From Bacillota bacterium (GTDB lineage: Bacteria; Bacillota; Clostridia; Christensenellales; Borkfalkiaceae): a DNA stretch of 6,165 nt. How positions within the stretch are numbered: position 1 is the stretch's first letter; every line of letters begins with the position of its first letter. The notes below the pieces were generated by a model that saw only the letters and a program-made list of their open reading frames with translations, ran no database searches and was not told the DNA's origin. Shown here in pieces: positions 6,111 to 6,165 of this stretch. Location of the stretch: NCBI GenBank assembly GCA_003343765.1, contig QAKO01000002.1:1-6165 (forward strand), given 5' to 3'. The translations under genes were made by a program, and so were the position numbers.

Positions 6111-6127
6111 GCGTGCGCGCACGCGCG
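6107..6127. repeat. Alternating purine-pyrimidine CG tract with 16-base palindrome
   Basis: Positions 6107-6127 alternate strictly between purine and pyrimidine and are almost all CG/CA steps. Within them CGCGTGCGCGCACGCG (6110-6125) is a perfect palindrome. Sequences of this kind can adopt left-handed Z-DNA under negative supercoiling. It directly abuts the TATAAT palindrome. Confidence 0.7.
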
Positions 6128-6165
6128 ACAAATTAAAGAAACGAAAAGAGTTAAAGAAATAAAAA

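Larger units (their letters stand above)
5801..6165. other. Non-coding 365-bp tail with serial hairpins
   Basis: No convincing gene is present on either strand. The stretch holds four separate hairpins (5845-5874, 5926-5968, 6018-6042, 6058-6086), then an AT palindrome, a CG-alternating palindrome and an A-rich, purine-rich run to the window edge. The final part may be the promoter and leader of a gene beyond the window. Confidence 0.6.

Noticed and set aside
5850..6131. - strand frame of 93 codons in the terminal non-coding region
   Set aside because: It runs through all four hairpins and the terminator, and its composition reflects those repeats; no family signal is seen.

Overview
The window reads as chromosomal DNA of roughly balanced base composition from a Gram-positive-type anaerobe, most likely a gut-associated Clostridia member of the Bacillota. 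This is inferred from the lipoprotein signal followed by an Asp/Asn/Gly-rich tether, the strong GGAGG-type ribosome binding sites and the intrinsic terminators. The genus cannot be fixed from the sequence. All three genes lie on the + strand and form a small polysaccharide-degradation locus, most probably for arabinan (pectin side chains).

Positions 1-1935 hold the 3' part of a gene for a large, probably lipid-anchored surface protein. It has an Asp/Asn/Gly/Thr linker, a LamG-like (concanavalin-type) beta-sandwich, a short helical spacer and a second beta-rich domain that I do not recognise. After 108 bases with a hairpin and a good ribosome binding site comes gene 2 (2044-3999), a lipoprotein with a glycoside hydrolase family 43 (GH43) domain of the endo-arabinanase type. 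Positions 4000-4369 are non-coding and dense in structure: three hairpins (the last a clear terminator with a UUCG loop), a short 9/8-bp tandem repeat, a long imperfect inverted repeat, and a 15/30-bp tandem repeat array just before the next gene. Gene 3 (4370-5800) is a close paralogue of gene 2 without any export signal, so it is probably cytoplasmic. Positions 5801-6165 are non-coding and carry four successive hairpins, the last a terminator with a U tract, then a TATAAT-centred palindrome and a CG-alternating palindrome.

Together the genes suggest a split pathway. A surface binding protein and a surface endo-arabinanase would cut polymer outside the cell, imported oligosaccharides would then be shortened by the cytoplasmic paralogue. 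No transporter or regulator lies in the window, so this pathway is inference. I see no CRISPR array, tRNA, rRNA, transposase or defence system. The less ordinary material is the pair of paralogues with different predicted locations and the structured, repeat-rich intergenic DNA.
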